Source: Methylomonas montana | GTDB lineage: Bacteria > Pseudomonadota > Gammaproteobacteria > Methylococcales > Methylomonadaceae | Assembly (NCBI RefSeq): GCF_030490285.1 | Contig: NZ_CP129884.1 | Span: forward strand, 1,488,001 to 1,552,000 | Direction: 5' to 3' | DNA length: 64,000 nt | In this document: one piece after another, positions 8,071 through 16,642 of the stretch | Numbering within the stretch: position 1 is the stretch's first letter | How the letters are laid out: the number at the start of each line of letters is the position of its first letter | Translations under genes and position numbers: made by a program | The notes under the pieces: model-generated | The model's database searches: none | Seen by the model: only the letters and a program-made list of their open reading frames with translations | Told to the model about the DNA's origin: nothing

Positions 8071-8522
8071 TGTTTGAAGATTTACGCGATCTGTATCAGG
8101 AAGTGATATTCGATCACAACCGCAATCCCCGTAATTTTCGGGTAATGGAAAATGCCAATCGGCAGGTGGAAGGCTTTAACCCGCTATGCGGTGATCGGCT
8201 GACGCTGTATTTGAAAATCGACGATCACGTGATCAACGATGCCAGTTTCCAAGGTTCCGGCTGCGCGATTTCCACCGCGTCGGTGTCTCTGATGACCGAA
8301 ATCGTCAAAGGCAAGACCGAAGCCGAGGCCGATGCTTTGTTCAAGCAATTCCACGAAATGACCACAGGTCAATCCGAGGAAATCAACTTGGAAGCGGTCG
8401 GTAAACTGGCGGTATTGGCCGGCGTCCGTGAATATCCAGCGCGGGTGAAATGCGCGACGCTAGCTTGGCACACGCTGGATGCAGCCTTAAAAAACGAAGC
8501 CCAGTCGATTTCTACCGAGTAA
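8070..8522 (+). CDS. sufU: SufU/IscU-type Fe-S assembly protein (sulfur acceptor)
   Basis: A 150-residue IscU-fold protein with the three conserved cysteines C40 (NPLCGD), C65 (GSGCAIS) and C128 (RVKCATL). The insertion between the second and third cysteines and the pairing with sufS point to the SufU type, which accepts sulfur from SufS, rather than the ISC scaffold. An in-frame ATG exists 132 bp upstream inside sufS, but I place the start at 8070 because MFEDLRDLYQEVIFDH is the family N-terminus and it overlaps the sufS stop. It is followed after 3 bp by rsmJ. Confidence 0.93.
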   Translation: MFEDLRDLYQEVIFDHNRNPRNFRVMENANRQVEGFNPLCGDRLTLYLKIDDHVINDASFQGSGCAISTASVSLMTEIVKGKTEAEADALFKQFHEMTTGQSEEINLEAVGKLAVLAGVREYPARVKCATLAWHTLDAALKNEAQSISTE

Positions 8523-8525
8523 TTA

Positions 8526-9302
8526 TTGCGCGTGCCAACTTTGTTCGAACATGGCGCCGTAGTTTATGCGGATGACTCGGCGCTATCCGCCAGTCAAGCG
8601 CTTGCCGAGCGGTTACGGTGGCCGCTATTGGACTTGCAGAGCTTACCCTCAGAATTGCCACAAGCGTTCTTCCTCTGTTACCGGGAGGGTTGTCTCAAGT
8701 TGTTGGATAGACAAACCTTGAAAAAAGGCGGTTTGGCGGTGGATGTCGAACCGCGTCCCGGCGAGCAGCATTCCTATCCAGCCCCCAAAAAAGATTTGTT
8801 AGCGCAGGCGATTGGCAAGAAAACCAAAACTGTGATCGATGCCACGACGGGCTGGGCGCAGGATAGTCTGGCTCTGTTTCGGATGGGGTATGACGTGCAG
8901 TGTATCGAGCGCTCGCCGGTGATGGCCGAACTGATTCAAAATGGTTTTCAGCGTCTGGCGGAGAAAGACTGGGTGGTAAACCGACAGTTACAACCTCCGA
9001 CATTGTTGGTCGGTAACGCCATCGAATTGCTGGCCGGTTTGTCGGAAGTGCCGGAATGCATTTATCTGGACCCGATGTTTCCTCCCAAACGCAAACAAAC
9101 GGCGGCGACGCGTAAATCGATGGCGATATTGCGCGATATTTTGGGGGACGACTTGGATCGGGCTGACTTATTTGCAGCAGCATGGCAGGCGGCCGGTAAG
9201 CGAGTGGTGCTGAAAAGCCCGGATTACGCCGAACCGATGGGCGGCAAGCCCAGCGAAAGCTATCATGGCAAATTGCTCAGATACGACGTTTATCTGAAAT
9301 GA
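8526..9302 (+). CDS. rsmJ: 16S rRNA (guanine1516-N2)-methyltransferase RsmJ
   Basis: SAM-dependent methyltransferase of the RsmJ family that methylates G1516 of 16S rRNA. Visible features are VIDATTGWAQDSLALFRMGY (SAM-binding motif I, about residues 100-120), CIERSPVMAELI (motif II) and the catalytic YLDPMFPPKRK near residue 180. Length 258 is close to the usual 250. The start is a TTG at 8526, with an in-frame GTG two codons later as the alternative; no strong Shine-Dalgarno decides between them. It lies 3 bp after sufU and is probably read from the same transcript, although its function is unrelated. Confidence 0.9.
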   Translation: MRVPTLFEHGAVVYADDSALSASQALAERLRWPLLDLQSLPSELPQAFFLCYREGCLKLLDRQTLKKGGLAVDVEPRPGEQHSYPAPKKDLLAQAIGKKTKTVIDATTGWAQDSLALFRMGYDVQCIERSPVMAELIQNGFQRLAEKDWVVNRQLQPPTLLVGNAIELLAGLSEVPECIYLDPMFPPKRKQTAATRKSMAILRDILGDDLDRADLFAAAWQAAGKRVVLKSPDYAEPMGGKPSESYHGKLLRYDVYLK

Positions 9303-9350
9303 ATTTGTCAGATTTTTGTAAGACGAAAGTTAAATCAAAACGAGGGAAGC

Positions 9351-9665
9351 ATGACGGATTGGATTGATGCGGTTGCGGAAGCGGCGTTGGCAAACGGCGA
9401 GCACGTGGTCGTCGATGTCGATGGCACCGATGTCGCTATTTTTAAAATCGATGGTCAGTGTTACGCGATTGAGGATGTTTGTTCTCACGACGGTGCCGAA
9501 ATCGCCAGTGGTGAACTCGACGGCGATGAAATCGTCTGTCCGCGTCACGGCGCCAGGTTTTGCGTCAAGACCGGCGCAGTCAAATGCGCACCAGCCTATG
9601 AAGATGTCGCCACGTTTCCGGTACGGATAGTCGAAGGCAGGATTCAAGTATCCGATCAACGATGA
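9351..9665 (+). CDS. Rieske-type [2Fe-2S] ferredoxin (non-haem oxygenase ferredoxin-like)
   Basis: A 104-residue small Rieske protein. The cluster ligands are in VCSHDGAEI and CPRHGARF (C-x-H ... C-x2-H), spaced as in ferredoxin subunits of non-haem iron oxygenases. It is not associated with an oxygenase here but with suf genes, a common arrangement in which a Rieske ferredoxin closes the suf operon. GAGGGAAGC before the ATG provides a ribosome binding site. The electron partner is unknown. Confidence 0.9.
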   Translation: MTDWIDAVAEAALANGEHVVVDVDGTDVAIFKIDGQCYAIEDVCSHDGAEIASGELDGDEIVCPRHGARFCVKTGAVKCAPAYEDVATFPVRIVEGRIQVSDQR

Positions 9666-9756
9666 AACAGGCGAAAGATAAAAGGCGAAAAAAACCTGTC
9701 GGCGCTAAAATCTTCAGCTTTCGCGATATAACCTTGTTAACTAATCCTGAATCATC

Positions 9757-10545
9757 ATGGAACACTTCATCTGGAATATAGACCCCATTCTTGTCGATTT
9801 CGGCGCGTTGAAAATCCGCTGGTATGGCTTGATGTTTGCGTCGGGTTTTGTCGGCAGTTTTTTAACGATGCAATGGATTTACCAGCGCGAAGGCAAGAAC
9901 ATCGAAGAACTGGATACCTTGCTTTGGTATATGGTAATAGCGACCATCGTCGGCGCCCGTCTCGGCCATACCTTGCTCTACGATCCCGCATATTATTTGT
10001 CGCATCCTTTGAAGATTTTGGCGATATGGGAAGGCGGCCTGGCCAGTCACGGCGCAACGCTGGGTATCATTCTGGCTTTGTATTTATACCGACGCAAATA
10101 CGGTGATAGCTATTTCTGGTTGTTGGATCGAGTCAGTATTCCGACCGCGTTGGCCGGTGCGCTGATACGGATCGGCAATTTTTTCAATTCCGAGATTTTA
10201 GGGATACCCTCCGAGCAGCCCTGGGCTGTGGTGTTTTCCAGGATCGACCCGCTGCCACGCCATCCGGTGCAGCTTTACGAAGCGGCTTTTTATTTGTTGA
10301 TTTACCTGGTTTCGTTGGGAATTTATAAAAAACATGCCGATAAACCGGGTTTCGTGTTCGGCTGCTTCATCAGCATGCTGTTCAGCGTGCGTTTTTTCCT
10401 GGAATACTTCAAAACCGAGCAAGCCATGTATGACACCGGCGTGATGTTTACCACCGGTCAGTTACTCAGCGTGCCGTTCGTGCTGGCGGGTATTGGTTGC
10501 ATCGTCTGGTCATTGAAAAACCACCCGAGCAAGTCGGTTGCGTAA
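9757..10545 (+). CDS. lgt: Prolipoprotein diacylglyceryl transferase
   Basis: Inner-membrane enzyme (262 residues) that transfers diacylglycerol from phosphatidylglycerol to the lipobox cysteine of prolipoproteins. It has about seven membrane segments. Lgt marks are [11 protein letters not shown] near the N-terminus, the GGLASHGA segment, the signature [15 protein letters not shown] with the essential Arg/Asn, and HPVQLYEA. The start ATG matches the family N-terminus. It is followed by prfB; the two genes are 89 bp apart, and the spacer contains no clear terminator. Confidence 0.95.
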   Translation: MEHFIWNIDPILVDFGALKIRWYGLMFASGFVGSFLTMQWIYQREGKNIEELDTLLWYMVIATIVGARLGHTLLYDPAYYLSHPLKILAIWEGGLASHGATLGIILALYLYRRKYGDSYFWLLDRVSIPTALAGALIRIGNFFNSEILGIPSEQPWAVVFSRIDPLPRHPVQLYEAAFYLLIYLVSLGIYKKHADKPGFVFGCFISMLFSVRFFLEYFKTEQAMYDTGVMFTTGQLLSVPFVLAGIGCIVWSLKNHPSKSVA

Positions 10546-10634
10546 TCGTTTATAATTGCACGCTTTTTTCAAGTCGCTGGGGCGGCCCCGGCGTCACGTG
10601 CCCCATGCGGGTATTGGTTTGGGTTTTGAGGTTC

Positions 10635-11732
10635 ATGCAAGAAATTAATCCGATTAAATACAAGATAGCCGACCTGCGCGAACGTAGCGCCGGGCTTAAA
10701 AGCTATCTGGATTTCGACACGAAAAGCGAGCGCTTGGTGGAAGTACTGCGCGAGTTGGAAGATCCGGCGATCTGGAATAAGCCGGAACAAGCGCAGGCCA
10801 TGGGCAAGGAGCGGGCGATGCTGGAAGGCATCGTCAACACCATCCTGGAATTGGAACAAGGCCTGTCCGACGCAGAAGAGTTGCTGCTGATGGCGGTGGA
10901 AGAAGACGACGAAGAAACCGTCGATACCGTTGCCGCCGATCTGGAACAATACGAAAAACAAGTGGCCGGCTTGGAGTTTCAACGCATGTTTGCCGGCGAA
11001 ATGGATGCCAACAACGCATTTTTGGATATTCAGTCCGGTTCCGGCGGTACGGAAGCGCAAGACTGGGCATCAATGATCGAACGGATGTATTTGCGCTGGG
11101 GCGAGGCCAAGGGCTTCAAGACCGAGTTAATCGAAGAGTCGCCGGGCGACGTGGCCGGCATCAAGAGCGCCACCATCAAATTCGAAGGGCCGTATGCCTT
11201 CGGCTGGCTGCGTACCGAAACCGGCGTGCATCGCTTAGTGCGTAAATCGCCATTCGATTCCGGCAACCGCCGCCACACCTCGTTTGCCTCGGTGTTCGTC
11301 TCGCCGGAAATCGACGACGACATCGAAGTCGACATCAACCCGGCCGATTTGCGGATAGACGTTTACCGCGCCAGTGGTGCCGGTGGTCAGCACGTCAATA
11401 GAACCGAATCGGCGGTGCGGATTACCCATAACCCCAGCGGCATCGTCACCCAATGCCAAAGCGACCGCTCGCAACACAAGAACAAAGACACCGCGATGAA
11501 GCAGCTGAAAGCCAAGCTCTACGAGATGGAAATGCTGAAACGCAACGAAGGTTTGCAGGCGATTGAAGACTCCAAATCCGACATCGGCTGGGGCAGCCAG
11601 ATTCGTTCCTATGTGCTGGATCAATCCCGCATCAAGGACCTGCGCACCAACGTCGAAACCGGCAACACCCAGGCGGTGTTGGATGGGGCGCTGGATCAGT
11701 TTATTGAGGCTAGTTTGAAGAGCGGGTTGTAA
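10635..11732 (+). CDS. prfB: Peptide chain release factor 2 (no programmed frameshift)
   Basis: RF2 (365 residues) recognises UGA and UAA stop codons and triggers peptide release. It has the SPF codon-recognition tripeptide in [10 protein letters not shown] and the catalytic GGQ in [10 protein letters not shown]. In Escherichia coli the gene needs a +1 frameshift at a UGA after about 25 codons. Here the matching place reads [10 protein letters not shown] in one frame with no stop, so the autoregulatory frameshift is absent. The open frame extends 46 codons upstream, but ATG 10635 matches the family N-terminus [11 protein letters not shown] and has GAGG before it. Confidence 0.95.
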   Translation: MQEINPIKYKIADLRERSAGLKSYLDFDTKSERLVEVLRELEDPAIWNKPEQAQAMGKERAMLEGIVNTILELEQGLSDAEELLLMAVEEDDEETVDTVAADLEQYEKQVAGLEFQRMFAGEMDANNAFLDIQSGSGGTEAQDWASMIERMYLRWGEAKGFKTELIEESPGDVAGIKSATIKFEGPYAFGWLRTETGVHRLVRKSPFDSGNRRHTSFASVFVSPEIDDDIEVDINPADLRIDVYRASGAGGQHVNRTESAVRITHNPSGIVTQCQSDRSQHKNKDTAMKQLKAKLYEMEMLKRNEGLQAIEDSKSDIGWGSQIRSYVLDQSRIKDLRTNVETGNTQAVLDGALDQFIEASLKSGL

Positions 11733-11758
11733 CCGGTTATGCAGATATCAGGTGCTGG

Positions 11759-11996
11759 ATGCCCACAGTATTAAGAATTGGTGGCTACCGTTTTTTCTTT
11801 TACAGTAATGAAAATGGTGAGCCTGCACATATACATATTCAGTATGAAAAAGCAGTGGCGAAATTTTTGGCTTAAACCGGTTGTCTACGCGCGGAGTAGC
11901 GGGTTTTCCGCACATGAATTGACTACGCTAAGTAAACTGGTGTCTGAAAATCAGCAAACATTATTGGAGGCCTGGAATGAGTTCTTTAGCCGTTGA
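11759..11996 (+). pseudogene. DUF4160 gene disrupted by a one-base frameshift
   Basis: From ATG 11759 the frame reads MPTVLRIGGYRFFFYSNENG, EPAHIHIQYEKAVAKF, the usual start of DUF4160 proteins, and then stops at 11873. The family continuation (WLKPVVYARSSGFSAHEL ... LLEAWNEFF) is found in the next frame from about 11868 to 11996. The switch lies at a run of five T (11864-11868); four T would restore a complete 78-residue protein. This could be a real mutation, a phase-variable tract or an assembly error. The partner DUF2442 gene overlaps its end and is intact. Confidence 0.85.
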
Positions 11997-12237
11997 AATT
12001 CCTAGAGCTTGTTCGGTCAATTGTACCGATCAAGAGTTAATCGTTTTTCTCGCCGATGGCAGAAATCTTTCGGTTCCCATCGTCTGGTTTCCCCGTTTAG
12101 CCAAAGCCGATGCTAAGCAAAGAGCGGATTTTGAAATATTGGGCGATGGTGAGGGTATACACTGGCCGCAAATTGATGAGGATATTTCTGTGTTTGGGCT
12201 GATTGCAGGAAAACCATCTATCGAATTTGAAGATTAA
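11977..12237 (+). CDS. DUF2442 family small protein
   Basis: An 86-residue protein matching DUF2442 (LADGRNLSVPIVWFPRLAKA and ISVFGLIAGKPS). It overlaps the 3' end of the DUF4160 reading frame by 20 bp, and its ribosome binding site TTGGAGG lies inside that gene. DUF4160 and DUF2442 genes are very often adjacent and have been regarded as a toxin-antitoxin-like pair, but I know of no firm biochemical role. With the first gene frameshifted, this one may be an orphan. Confidence 0.85.
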   Translation: MSSLAVEIPRACSVNCTDQELIVFLADGRNLSVPIVWFPRLAKADAKQRADFEILGDGEGIHWPQIDEDISVFGLIAGKPSIEFED

Positions 12238-12276
12238 TCAAAGTCTACGCCAGGTTGTTTCAAAAGGAAAAAATGA

Positions 12277-13038
12277 ATGAAATTTTCTGACACCAAACGC
12301 TTCGCTCTGTTGATCGATGCCGATAATGCACAAGCCAAAGCAATAGATGCCGTGCTAACGGAAGCTGCTCGGTATGGTGATACGACTTCAAGACGATGTT
12401 ACGGCGACTGGACCAATACACAACTGAAGTCTTGGAAAGAGGCATTAAACAAGCACGCCATTCAGCCGATCCAGCAATTCGCCTATACCGTTGGCAAGAA
12501 TGCCACAGATTCTGCTTTGATTATTGATGCGATGGATTTGTTGTATACCGGGAAATTTAACGGATTTTTTCTGGTATCAAGTGATAGCGACTTCACTAAA
12601 TTAGCTACACGCATTAGAGAATCAGGACTTGAGGTCATAGGAATTGGTCGTAGAAGTACCCCAGAACCATTTCGAGCCGCGTGTAACAAATTTATTTTTA
12701 CCGAAACCATTATGGAAGATGAACCTTCTTTACCCGAAGTTTCTTTGGCTACTGATAAAATATTGAATCAAAGCACTATTAATAAATTAGCTGAAGAATC
12801 GAAACTAGCCGGAAAAGCGGAATCATATAGCGTTTCGAATTCATCAACTTCTGATCATGATGCTCTGAAAAAGCTAATTAAAGATGCTATTGAATCAGCC
12901 TCTGAGGAAGATGGATGGGCAAATTTGGGTGGTGTTGGTAGCTATATTCCGAGAGTTGATAGTTCATTTGATCCGAGAAATTACGGATTCAGTAAACTAG
13001 GAAAGTTAATAACCTCGCTAGATTATGTAAAAGGTTGA
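12277..13038 (+). CDS. NYN-domain (PIN-like) protein with C-terminal OST-HTH/LOTUS domain
   Basis: A 253-residue protein. The N-terminal 150 residues form a NYN/LabA-type PIN-like nuclease domain: FALLIDADNA (first Asp), GKNATDSALIIDAMDLLY and FFLVSSDSDFTKLATRIRESG (acidic metal-binding residues), then VIGIGRR. The C-terminal 70 residues (LKKLIKDAIESASEEDGWANLGGVGSYI ... FDPRNYGFSKLGKLI) match the OST-HTH/LOTUS RNA-binding fold. Such proteins are expected to bind or cut RNA. AAAGGAAA lies about 9 bp upstream of the chosen ATG. The gene is somewhat more AT-rich than its neighbours and stands alone. Confidence 0.88.
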   Translation: MKFSDTKRFALLIDADNAQAKAIDAVLTEAARYGDTTSRRCYGDWTNTQLKSWKEALNKHAIQPIQQFAYTVGKNATDSALIIDAMDLLYTGKFNGFFLVSSDSDFTKLATRIRESGLEVIGIGRRSTPEPFRAACNKFIFTETIMEDEPSLPEVSLATDKILNQSTINKLAEESKLAGKAESYSVSNSSTSDHDALKKLIKDAIESASEEDGWANLGGVGSYIPRVDSSFDPRNYGFSKLGKLITSLDYVKG

Positions 13039-13171
13039 GCCAAGAACAATGGAAAGTGGTCATCAGAATATTTACGTGCAATTTAAGTCCAAGTAAAGAT
13101 TGAATGCGCTTTTCATAATAAGTTTAAACGATTTTAATCTATTCAGTATTCCCTTTAAGTTAATTCAATAC

Positions 13172-14668
13172 ATGTCAGAACTCGAACACGACGAACAAGA
13201 ACAGATCAAACAACGCCGCGAAAAACTTAACGCCTTGCGCGAAGAGGGCACCGCTTTCCCGACCGATTTTCGTCGCAATGTGGTAGCTGGTGAATTGCTG
13301 GCTGAATACGGCGAAAAGCCTGAAGAGGAATTGGTTGCCGAGCCGATTCGGGTGAAGATCGCCGGGAGGATGATGACCCGCCGCATCATGGGCAAAGCCA
13401 GTTTTTGCCATTTGCAGGACATGTCGGGGCAGATTCAGGTTTACGTGGCTCGCGACAATCTGCCGGAAGGCGTTTACAACGATCAGTTCAAGAAGTGGGA
13501 CATCGGCGACATCCTGGGAGCCGAAGGCGTTTTGTTCAAGACCAAGACCGGCGAACTGAGCGTCAAAGTCGATGACATACGCTTGCTGACCAAGGCGCTC
13601 AGGCCTTTGCCGGAAAAATTCCATGGTATCGCCGATCAGGAGATCAAATACCGCCAGCGCTATCTGGATTTGATCATGAGCGACGAGACGCGCAAGACCT
13701 TCCTGATGCGTTCCAAGATCGTCAACTACATCCGTGAATTTCTGATCGCTCGCGATTTCCTGGAAGTGGAAACGCCGATGATGCAGGTTATCCCCGGCGG
13801 CGCCACCGCCCGGCCGTTTACCACCTTCCACAATGCGCTGGATATGGAATTGTATCTGCGCATCGCGCCGGAACTGTATCTGAAACGCTTGGTGGTCGGC
13901 GGTTTCGAGCGGGTGTTCGAGATCAACCGTAACTTCCGCAACGAAGGCCTATCGACCCGTCATAACCCCGAATTTACGATGATGGAATTCTATCAAGCCT
14001 ATGCCGAATATGGCGACTTGATGGATTTGACCGAAGCTTTGCTGAAAGGTATAGCAGAAGATGTCGTCGGTAATAGCATCATCGAATACCAGGGCGACCA
14101 ATACGATTTCGGCAAGCCGTTCGCGCGGATGACGGTGCTGGAATCCATTCTGCATTTCAATCCCGAACTGACGCTGGCCGACCTGAGCACGCGCGAAGCG
14201 GCCGTCAAAGTCGCCGAAAATCTGAAAATTCCTGTCAAGGACGGCTACGGTTTGGGCAAGGTGCAGATCGAGATTTTCGAAAAAACCGTCGAACATCGTT
14301 TGATGAACCCGACCTTCATCACTGCCTATCCGGTGGAAGTGTCGCCACTGGCGCGCCGTAACGACAACGATCCGCATGTCACCGATCGTTTCGAGTTTTT
14401 CGTCGGTGGCCGTGAGATCGCCAACGGCTTTACCGAGTTGAACGATGCCGAAGATCAGGCCGAACGCTTTCAAAAACAAGTGGAAGAAAAAGAAGCCGGC
14501 GACAACGAAGCGATGCATTTCGATGCCGATTACATCACGGCGCTGGAACACGGCATGCCGCCGACCGCTGGCGAGGGTATCGGTATCGACCGCTTGGTGA
14601 TGCTGTTCACCAATTCGCCCAGCATTCGCGACGTGTTGCTGTTTCCGCATATGCGCCCAAAAAATTAA
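13172..14668 (+). CDS. lysS: Lysyl-tRNA synthetase, class II
   Basis: Class II lysyl-tRNA synthetase of 498 residues. The N-terminal OB-fold anticodon domain includes [18 protein letters not shown]. The catalytic core carries motif 2 [30 protein letters not shown] and motif 3 [15 protein letters not shown]. The frame stays open 24 codons upstream of the chosen ATG, but [19 protein letters not shown] is the normal LysS N-terminus and the upstream codons look like untranslated AT-rich leader. Monocistronic appearance: no tightly linked neighbour. Confidence 0.97.
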   Translation: MSELEHDEQEQIKQRREKLNALREEGTAFPTDFRRNVVAGELLAEYGEKPEEELVAEPIRVKIAGRMMTRRIMGKASFCHLQDMSGQIQVYVARDNLPEGVYNDQFKKWDIGDILGAEGVLFKTKTGELSVKVDDIRLLTKALRPLPEKFHGIADQEIKYRQRYLDLIMSDETRKTFLMRSKIVNYIREFLIARDFLEVETPMMQVIPGGATARPFTTFHNALDMELYLRIAPELYLKRLVVGGFERVFEINRNFRNEGLSTRHNPEFTMMEFYQAYAEYGDLMDLTEALLKGIAEDVVGNSIIEYQGDQYDFGKPFARMTVLESILHFNPELTLADLSTREAAVKVAENLKIPVKDGYGLGKVQIEIFEKTVEHRLMNPTFITAYPVEVSPLARRNDNDPHVTDRFEFFVGGREIANGFTELNDAEDQAERFQKQVEEKEAGDNEAMHFDADYITALEHGMPPTAGEGIGIDRLVMLFTNSPSIRDVLLFPHMRPKN

Positions 14669-14756
14669 TCTGGTGTTTGTACTGTCGGGCTTTATTTATC
14701 ATTATGATTTTAAAAATTTTTTAAGTCGTAATCGTTATTGGATCTAAGAGAAAATT

Positions 14757-15245
14757 ATGAGTGTTGAAGCCAAACAATTTAAAAATGCCCTTAAATTATG
14801 GGCCAGCGGCGTGACGGTGGTGACCACTCAAGGTCGCGACAATCAGCCTAGGGGCATGACCGCAACGGCGTTTAGCAGTGTGTCGCTGGAGCCGCCGCAA
14901 ATTTTGGTGTGTCTGAATCAATCGACCGATACCGGTGCGGCCTTGCTGGAAAGCCGCCGTTTTGCGGTGAATATTTTGACCAATGCACAAGAAGACGTCT
15001 CCAATCAATTTGCCGGCAGCACCACACAGGAGCAGCGTTTTGCCAGTATCGCTTGGCAAGCAGGTGAAAACGGCGCGCCGATTTTGACTGACGCTCTGGC
15101 TGCGTTGGAATGTCGGGTCGTGCAACAAATCCAGGCCGGTAGCCATTGGGTGATTATCGGCGAAGTCGAGGATGTGGTTTGCCGGGAAGGCGATCCTTTG
15201 CTTTATTATCATTCCGCTTATCGCGCGGTTGCGGCGCAAGATTAA
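14757..15245 (+). CDS. Flavin reductase family protein
   Basis: A 162-residue protein of the flavin reductase/FMN-binding split-barrel family (like HpaC or StyB components), which supplies reduced flavin using NAD(P)H. Family marks are the N-terminal SGVTVVTTQG with RGMTATAFSSVSLEPPQILVCLN, FAVNILTNAQEDVSNQFAG in the middle, and GSHWVIIGEVEDV near the C-terminus. No monooxygenase partner lies next to it, so the physiological acceptor is unknown. Confidence 0.9.
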   Translation: MSVEAKQFKNALKLWASGVTVVTTQGRDNQPRGMTATAFSSVSLEPPQILVCLNQSTDTGAALLESRRFAVNILTNAQEDVSNQFAGSTTQEQRFASIAWQAGENGAPILTDALAALECRVVQQIQAGSHWVIIGEVEDVVCREGDPLLYYHSAYRAVAAQD

Positions 15246-15471
15246 GCCAAATTAGTCTTGCTGCGAATGGTCGCGTCGATATGGCTGACAATTGTCGTAT
15301 ATACGACAAATTTCACATGAATTGTGTGTGAATAGACGCCATTATTGTTAGGTTTGCTGATTTGCAACGCCATGAACTACATGAAAAATAAAGGCCTATT
15401 AGATATGGCCGATTTTTTGCATGAGAGAGTTTGGATTTTATCCATCTTTCAGAGTTATCACGGAGTTATCA

Positions 15472-15690
15472 ATGTCAATCAAGGTCATCAAAGAATTTTC
15501 TGAAAAAGCCAAAAGCGATGAGGGGCTGAAAGAAAAACTGAAAGCCTGCCTCAAAATCAAGGAATTGCTTGCTTTGGGTAATGAATACGGATTTGAAATC
15601 GACGAAGTCGAGCTGTATCCACCCAACGAACCGCAATTTATTGAAGAACAGCTGTCAGAAAAACTTGCTAAAGCTCTCTTGAGAGTTTAA
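15472..15690 (+). CDS. Orphan Nif11-like small protein
   Basis: A 72-residue protein. Its first 50 residues (MSIKVIKEFSEKAKSDEGL ... KEKLKACLKIKELLALGNEYGFEIDEVEL) have the Nif11/nitrile-hydratase-leader-like helical pattern, including the hydrophobic spacing and the 'A-x-x-x-GFE' turn. An in-frame ATG lies 51 bp upstream, but CGGAG sits 7-8 bp before ATG 15472. Classical Nif11 leader peptides end in GG followed by a core; here the rest (YPPNEPQFIEEQLSEKLAKALLRV) has no GG and no Cys/Ser/Thr-rich core. No lanthipeptide or radical-SAM enzyme is near, so it may be a non-RiPP Nif11 protein. Confidence 0.65.
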   Translation: MSIKVIKEFSEKAKSDEGLKEKLKACLKIKELLALGNEYGFEIDEVELYPPNEPQFIEEQLSEKLAKALLRV

Positions 15691-15700
15691 AGACTGAAAT

Positions 15701-15727
15701 CGCCATCCCCCGTCTGGTGGGATGGCG
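15701..15727 (+). terminator. Hairpin after the Nif11-like gene
   Basis: CGCCATCCC (15701-15709) pairs with GGGATGGCG (15719-15727) across a nine-base loop, 11 bp after the stop codon. No T-run follows, so it is a possible transcript end or 3'-stabilising structure rather than a canonical terminator. Confidence 0.5.
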
Positions 15728-15823
15728 AGCAGTGGCCGGTGTTATCTGAAGAGAGCCGGTAAATTTTAAAAACCACTCGACAACGGTAAACTACGCGTTT
15801 GCCTAATCGAGGAGTTTTTCAGC

Positions 15824-16642
15824 ATGTTCCAGCCGATCGACAAACCCCAGTTGATGGGGATACTCAATGTAACGCCGGATAGTTTTTCCGACGGTGGCAA
15901 ATTTACCGGTGTGGCGGCGGCGATCAGGCAAGCCGAAAAAATGATAGCCGAGGGTGCCGATATCATCGACATCGGCGGCGAATCCACTCGCCCTGGTTCC
16001 GAACCGGTGCCAGCCGACGAGCAAATTCGTCGAGTCGTACCGGCAATTGCCGCGATTAAGTCTATCAATCCCAACGTAAAAATCAGCATCGATACCACCT
16101 TGAGCCAGGTTGCCGCTGCAGCCTTGGATGCCGGAGCGTGCATTATCAACGATGTCTCGGCCGGTCAGGGCGATTCCTCTATGTTGGCATTCGCGGCCAA
16201 GGCGCAAGCCCCCATCATCCTGATGCATATGCAGGGCACCCCCAAAACCATGCAAAACCAGCCGCGTTACGACGATGTGTTGACCGAGGTGATGGCGGCT
16301 TTACAGCAGCGTATCGGCGAAGCATTGGCGGCCGGCGTCTTGCCGGAAAATATTGCTATCGATCCTGGCATCGGCTTTGGCAAGCGCACCCAAGACAATA
16401 TCGATCTGTTGGCGCATTTGAATCGGTTCGTCGAACTGGGTTATCCGGTATTGCTGGGTACCAGCCGTAAGCGATTCATGGGCAGTATCTGCAATGTCAA
16501 CCAACCCGACGAACTGGTCACTGCGACGGCCGTAACCACCGCACTTGGCGTGATGGCGGGCGTACAAATGTTTCGAGTACACGACGTCCAGGCCAACCGC
16601 CAGGCGGCCGATGTGGCTTGGGCCATCAAGCAAGCGCAGTGA
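15824..16642 (+). CDS. folP: Dihydropteroate synthase
   Basis: Folate biosynthesis enzyme (272 residues) that condenses p-aminobenzoate with dihydropterin pyrophosphate. Visible signatures are LMGILNVTPDSFSDGGKF near residue 10, ADIIDIGGESTRPGSEPV around 45-60 and the GIGFGKRTQDN loop around 185, all intact. TCGAGGAG lies upstream of the ATG. The stop overlaps the GTG start of the next gene (GTGA). In many proteobacteria folP pairs with ftsH or glmM; here it pairs with a PLP enzyme instead. Confidence 0.96.
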   Translation: MFQPIDKPQLMGILNVTPDSFSDGGKFTGVAAAIRQAEKMIAEGADIIDIGGESTRPGSEPVPADEQIRRVVPAIAAIKSINPNVKISIDTTLSQVAAAALDAGACIINDVSAGQGDSSMLAFAAKAQAPIILMHMQGTPKTMQNQPRYDDVLTEVMAALQQRIGEALAAGVLPENIAIDPGIGFGKRTQDNIDLLAHLNRFVELGYPVLLGTSRKRFMGSICNVNQPDELVTATAVTTALGVMAGVQMFRVHDVQANRQAADVAWAIKQAQ

